DNA from: an uncultured Caldilineaceae bacterium
GTDB lineage: Bacteria; Chloroflexota; Anaerolineae; Caldilineales; Caldilineaceae
Reading direction: 5' to 3'
Assembly (NCBI GenBank): GCA_951813625.1
Contig: CATOTS010000012.1
Location: 62,001 to 126,000 of the forward strand
DNA length: 64,000 bases
In this document: piece after piece, positions 60,783 to 64,000 of the stretch
How positions within the stretch are numbered: position 1 is the first letter of the stretch
Layout: each line of letters begins with the position of its first letter
Made by a program: the position numbers and the translations under genes
The notes under the pieces: model-generated
The model's input: the letters and a program-made list of their open reading frames with translations, nothing else
What the model was told of the DNA's origin: nothing
Database searches by the model: none

Positions 60783-61229
60783 CTACTCTCGCACAGGCCG
60801 CAGGCCCAGGTAGACGACCTTTCCGCCCAGGGTCTGCAGAATGGTGCGTGCCGGTTTCCAGGGCAAGAGCTGGTTCAACTCTGAAGGGCTGAGCGGCGTG
60901 TTGTTGTTGGCCAGAAAGACGCGGAAGCAGGCCGCGGTCAGGGAGAGGTGCTCGTTGATGTAGTCGGGGTCCTTGGTGCAGCGGCTGCGAAGGCATTCCC
61001 ACAGCGCGTCGGTGCGGTGGACCTCTCCGGTTTCCGGGTCGATCCAGTCCACATCTTCGGTGTCTCTGTGGTCCTTGAATCTGTCCCGGCACTCGGTGCA
61101 TAGCTGATCGCGCAGGTAGAGGCGAAAATTACGCCCGCTCTGTTCCCACCACTTGTAGTCGATGTGGAATTTCGTGTTCTCGTCTGGCCGGAACCAGGCT
61201 ATTTTCCTTCTTGGCGCTGCAACTGTCAT
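60783..61229 (-). CDS. Unrecognised 148-residue protein
   Basis: I do not recognise a family. It has IAWFRPDENTKFHIDYKWW near the N-terminus and a small cysteine set: CTEC (~residue 44-47) and CLRSRC/CTKD further on, which could bind a metal. It is acidic to neutral with no signal or membrane segment. AGGAGG lies ~12 nt before the ATG chosen; an earlier TTG is in frame. It is followed upstream by a larger unknown gene 58 bp away in the same direction, and the two probably form an operon. Confidence 0.6.
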   Translation of the reverse strand: MTVAAPRRKIAWFRPDENTKFHIDYKWWEQSGRNFRLYLRDQLCTECRDRFKDHRDTEDVDWIDPETGEVHRTDALWECLRSRCTKDPDYINEHLSLTAACFRVFLANNNTPLSPSELNQLLPWKPARTILQTLGGKVVYLGLRPVRE

Positions 61230-61287
61230 CGTAAGTCTATCCCTCCTCAAGTGCCTGCGTTGTCCACGAACCGCCGGCCTCCTGCCT

Positions 61288-62964
61288 TCATCTCACATTG
61301 AAGAAACCGTCCCCTGCGTCCTGGAAGCGGGGATTGCTGAGCAAAGTATAGAAGATCGGCCCCGGCGGACAGCGCCACAGCATATTGACCGCGCTGTAGA
61401 TCGTCTTGACATGGGCGGTGCCCTGGGGATTCAGTTTCGTAATCTCCGGCACAACCATCTCAACGATCTGCTCCAAGGTCGCCTCGTTGCGCCCGAAACT
61501 GCCGTTGAACGCCTCCAGCCCTTCTCTGTCCTCGGATGAGACGATCAGGTGCTCGTCGTACTCACAGGCGATCTGCACTTTGTTCATTTCGAGACCGAAA
61601 CGCCGGGAACCGGCATCGACTTTGGCGATGCGGCTCCATTCCCGCCGCATGCGGCGCGGACGGTAGTCGATGACCAGCTCGTCGGGATTCTCGGCGCGTT
61701 CAAGCGTGATCTGCGCGCTCACCGGCAGGTTGTGCGCCACCATCCATTCCTTGAGGCCGCAGACGTAACGTCCCTTATGCACGATCCAGGCGGTGTAGCG
61801 GTTGCCCCAACGCCCGTCGACGATCGTCACCATTGAACGTTCCAACGCGCTGTGCGGGAACAGGTCACGCGTGCGGCTGCTGAGGGGCAGCGTGCCGTAG
61901 AGCCAGTGGGGAAAGATCAGCGTGAAGCTGACGCTGGGCACGACCGACGAGACGTGGGAGGCGGCGCTGCTCTCGCCCCATTCGTCATCGAGCTCCCACT
62001 CCGTCTGCAGAAGTTCCACGCTCAAGATGGCCCGGTTGTACCGGCCGATGTTGGGGGACAGGAGCGGCGGCGTGTTGAGCGCCTCCGGCGGTTCAAGCCG
62101 CGCCAGGTACCATAGAGGAACGCCGCCGCGTCCGACCTCGTCAAATCGCTCGTCGTCGCCCAGCGCGTGGTTGACGCTGATGATCTGCATCGGCTGCGAG
62201 ACATCGTCGGCTTGGAGATCGAGTTCGGGCAGCAGCTCCTCCGTGGAAAGAGGCCGGTTCTGCATTTCGAGCAACGCTTCGGCAATGTTCAGATGACCAA
62301 CGTGGACCTCGGCCAGCATGTCGGCCAGCAGCCAAAAGTCGTCCATCTTGACGAACACGTCGTCGCCTTCGCCTTCCTCAAGGGCAAAAAGAAGGCTCTC
62401 TTCGATCTCATCCTGATAGAGTGAGTGGATCTCTTCGGCGGAAAGGAGGGCTTCTTCGTCGCCCGCGGTCTGGCCGTTTGCGGCGTTCAGCCGGTGGCCG
62501 GTTTGCAGATTGGCGGCGAACTCCCGTTCTTCGCCCGAGTCGGCGAAGCCAACGCGAATGACATCGAACGGACCGTGCTCCGGGTTCTGGCCGGCGCGGG
62601 TCTCCAGCACATCGCCAACCAGGAAATCCATGGCCGGAAAGATGAGCGTCTGCCCCACAGAATAGTCACTTCCGGGTTGGTAGACGGTACCTTTCTTGAG
62701 CTCGGATTCCATCCGGGCCGTCTCGCGCCGTTGGTACTCCTGGATCAGGTGCAAAGCCAGCTGGCTGGTTGTCATCGGCGACTCTGCATCCAGGATCAGG
62801 CCGTGGATGAAATCCAGATCTTCATGGGAAACGCTGAACTGGTCACGCCAGAACGATGCGGTTTGGGTCCTTCGCAACAACACGTATTCCTCCTCCCAGA
62901 AAGGCAGACGAGGCGTCTGCATCAAACTGCTATGGGTGCGGGCGCCGCCTGTGGGGAACGGCAT
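61288..62964 (-). CDS. Unrecognised 558-residue protein with winged-helix-like ends
   Basis: I do not recognise a family. The N-terminal ~100 residues (EDLDFIHGLILDAESPMTTSQLALHLI) and the C-terminal ~45 (PQGTAHVKTIYSAVNMLWRCPPGPIF, by position) both look like winged-helix or HARE-type DNA-binding folds. The middle is mixed alpha/beta with an acidic, low-hydrophobic stretch (SLYQDEIEESLLFALEEGEGDD). There is no signal peptide. The start used is the first ATG; a TTG 20 codons upstream and another ATG 14 codons downstream are possible. It pairs with the 148-residue unknown gene. A role in transcription or DNA processing is only a guess. Confidence 0.6.
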   Translation of the reverse strand: MPFPTGGARTHSSLMQTPRLPFWEEEYVLLRRTQTASFWRDQFSVSHEDLDFIHGLILDAESPMTTSQLALHLIQEYQRRETARMESELKKGTVYQPGSDYSVGQTLIFPAMDFLVGDVLETRAGQNPEHGPFDVIRVGFADSGEEREFAANLQTGHRLNAANGQTAGDEEALLSAEEIHSLYQDEIEESLLFALEEGEGDDVFVKMDDFWLLADMLAEVHVGHLNIAEALLEMQNRPLSTEELLPELDLQADDVSQPMQIISVNHALGDDERFDEVGRGGVPLWYLARLEPPEALNTPPLLSPNIGRYNRAILSVELLQTEWELDDEWGESSAASHVSSVVPSVSFTLIFPHWLYGTLPLSSRTRDLFPHSALERSMVTIVDGRWGNRYTAWIVHKGRYVCGLKEWMVAHNLPVSAQITLERAENPDELVIDYRPRRMRREWSRIAKVDAGSRRFGLEMNKVQIACEYDEHLIVSSEDREGLEAFNGSFGRNEATLEQIVEMVVPEITKLNPQGTAHVKTIYSAVNMLWRCPPGPIFYTLLSNPRFQDAGDGFFNVR

Positions 62965-63214
62965 CGATAAACCGAATGTCCGCAGCCAAAAATAGAGTAT
63001 AGCGGTTTGTTTGGAAAAGCTCAAGAACGCGTGAATCTGAAATGAGAGTTAGCGATCAATTGCAGGAGAATTCAATAATCCATCGCAAAGTGTAGGGATG
63101 GGAGCAGTCGCTTTCAAGAGTCTCTTGGGTCTTGTAGGCAGCGGGCGCGGCGCGGGAAGGAGGATTGTGAGGCCTGAATCAGATGTGGGGCTGCAGAGGG
63201 AATGTGTGTATGCG

Positions 63215-64000
63215 CTAGCGCGTCGCGGCCACGCGCAGTTGGGCCAGGGTCAACTCGGCCTCCCAGACACCCAGTTCGACGGTCGGCTTGAGTGTGCGTG
63301 GATCATAGACTATCAACCGCAGCTCGTAGTCGCCCGGGGCTATATCTGTTGGGACAGTCATGTTGGAAATCGTGTCGACCGGTTCTTCGGGGGTCCATCC
63401 GCCAGTTGTCGTATCCTCCTTGCTGAGCAGGTTGACGTCCTTCTGGTAGACTATTGCGCCCTCTGCATTGTGCAAGCGCAAGGATATAGCGTAATTGATC
63501 TCCAATCCGGGGGCGGTTTTCCAATGCAGGAGTAGCCACAGGGAGTCATCGCTTTCCAGGATGAGCGGCCGCAGAGCGGACAGTTGCGTTTTGCCTCGGC
63601 CCAGGGCAAGTCCGATCAGTGATATGCCGCCATCGTAGTGGACCGACAGTGGTTCCACATGCTCGTGCAGTGACCAGGGGCGGTCCAGGCTGATGTCGGT
63701 GAAGAAATGGATCCGAAATCGGTCGAATTCCTCACTTTCCGAGATTTTCCCATATTTGTCGAGGAGAGCAACAAGGTTTTCGTCACCATCACCGGACCAG
63801 CTCTGCTCGTCGTCCCAATCCACGACGCCTACAGTGGACAGGTTCTCTACAGCCGACAGCGCGGATTCGACATTATGCGCCAGTTCGGTGGTGCCAACAT
63901 GAAAGACAAGGGCCGGAGTCTCGCCTTGGTAGAGGTATTCGAAGCCATGATTTCTAATGAATCTGTAGGGGAGCAGGTAGACCAGGTCCTCGGCATGGGG
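63215..64000 (-). CDS. C-terminal part of a large protein (5' end outside window)
   Basis: The frame is open to the right edge, so at least 262 residues belong to a longer protein. The visible part begins with LVYLLPYRFIRNHGFEYLY and ends in a beta-rich domain (YAISLRLHNAEGAIVYQKD, PGDYELRLIVYDPRTLKP). The layout, a periplasmic segment followed by a beta domain, resembles the end of the GT39-like protein at 1219-3309, so it may be another membrane glycosyltransferase. No catalytic motif is in the window, and the identity is uncertain. Confidence 0.55.
   Translation of the reverse strand, partial: PHAEDLVYLLPYRFIRNHGFEYLYQGETPALVFHVGTTELAHNVESALSAVENLSTVGVVDWDDEQSWSGDGDENLVALLDKYGKISESEEFDRFRIHFFTDISLDRPWSLHEHVEPLSVHYDGGISLIGLALGRGKTQLSALRPLILESDDSLWLLLHWKTAPGLEINYAISLRLHNAEGAIVYQKDVNLLSKEDTTTGGWTPEEPVDTISNMTVPTDIAPGDYELRLIVYDPRTLKPTVELGVWEAELTLAQLRVAATR

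Overview
The window looks like a chromosomal segment of an uncultured Chloroflexota bacterium, most likely in the Anaerolineae/Caldilineales neighbourhood. This is an inference from GC-rich coding sequence, a Rho factor beside a Crp-type regulator, several Gfo/Idh/MocA dehydrogenases, a CehA/McbA-type metallohydrolase, VOC and Rieske proteins, and short dispersed GC-rich repeats. No rRNA, tRNA, CRISPR array, prophage or complete insertion sequence was seen. Most genes sit in long one-strand runs, and several sigma-70-like promoters with 17-bp spacers can be read.

Layout. 1-1188: 3' end of recJ (+). 1219-7169 (-): envelope-glycan block with two GT2 glycosyltransferases, a DUF2064 transferase, an EamA exporter and a GT39-like membrane glycosyltransferase. 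7249-13637 (-): SAM methyltransferase, complete polar-amino-acid-type ABC importer, DoxX, YeeE/YedE and a second DoxX, probably for uptake and handling of a sulfur-containing solute. 13719-14618 (-): B12-binding/radical-SAM protein that stops early. 14619-15327: non-coding, with two copies of a dispersed repeat. 15328-17542 (-): two Gfo/Idh/MocA dehydrogenases. 17754-28570 (+): sppA, cysteine-desulfurase-like protein, dnaK, dnaJ, M1-type lipoprotein peptidase, nucleoside-type ABC permease, fumC. 28679-33625 (-): LysM/M23 peptidase, rho with a long leader, Crp/Fnr regulator. 34345-37643 (+): SH3b-repeat protein and ArsA-type ATPase. 38001-50802 (-): ten-gene run for sugar and small-molecule metabolism (alpha/beta hydrolase, CehA-like protein, dehydrogenase, galM, DUF3179 protein, SDR, MFS, Rieske protein, small DUF protein, CrtI-like oxidoreductase). 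51076-56011: VOC protein, broken CehA fragment, NHL protein, zinc alcohol dehydrogenase and the ruins of an MvaI/BcnI-like restriction-modification system. 56103-64000: katA, plsY, bactofilin, VanZ, CitE-like lyase, two unrecognised genes and the 3' end of another large protein.

The most interesting observation is in the DUF3179 gene (43734-44738, -). Its reading frame is interrupted by one TGA exactly where the family has the first cysteine of a C-x-x-C motif. A hairpin resembling a bacterial SECIS element begins 11 nt after the TGA, with a G-first apical loop 22 nt after it. I read this as a probable selenocysteine codon, with a nonsense mutation as the alternative. Other points worth checking are the DoxX-YeeE-DoxX/ABC sulfur locus, the dispersed hairpin repeat family, a helically phased ACGAG array, the decaying restriction-modification system, and an SDR enzyme lacking its catalytic residues.
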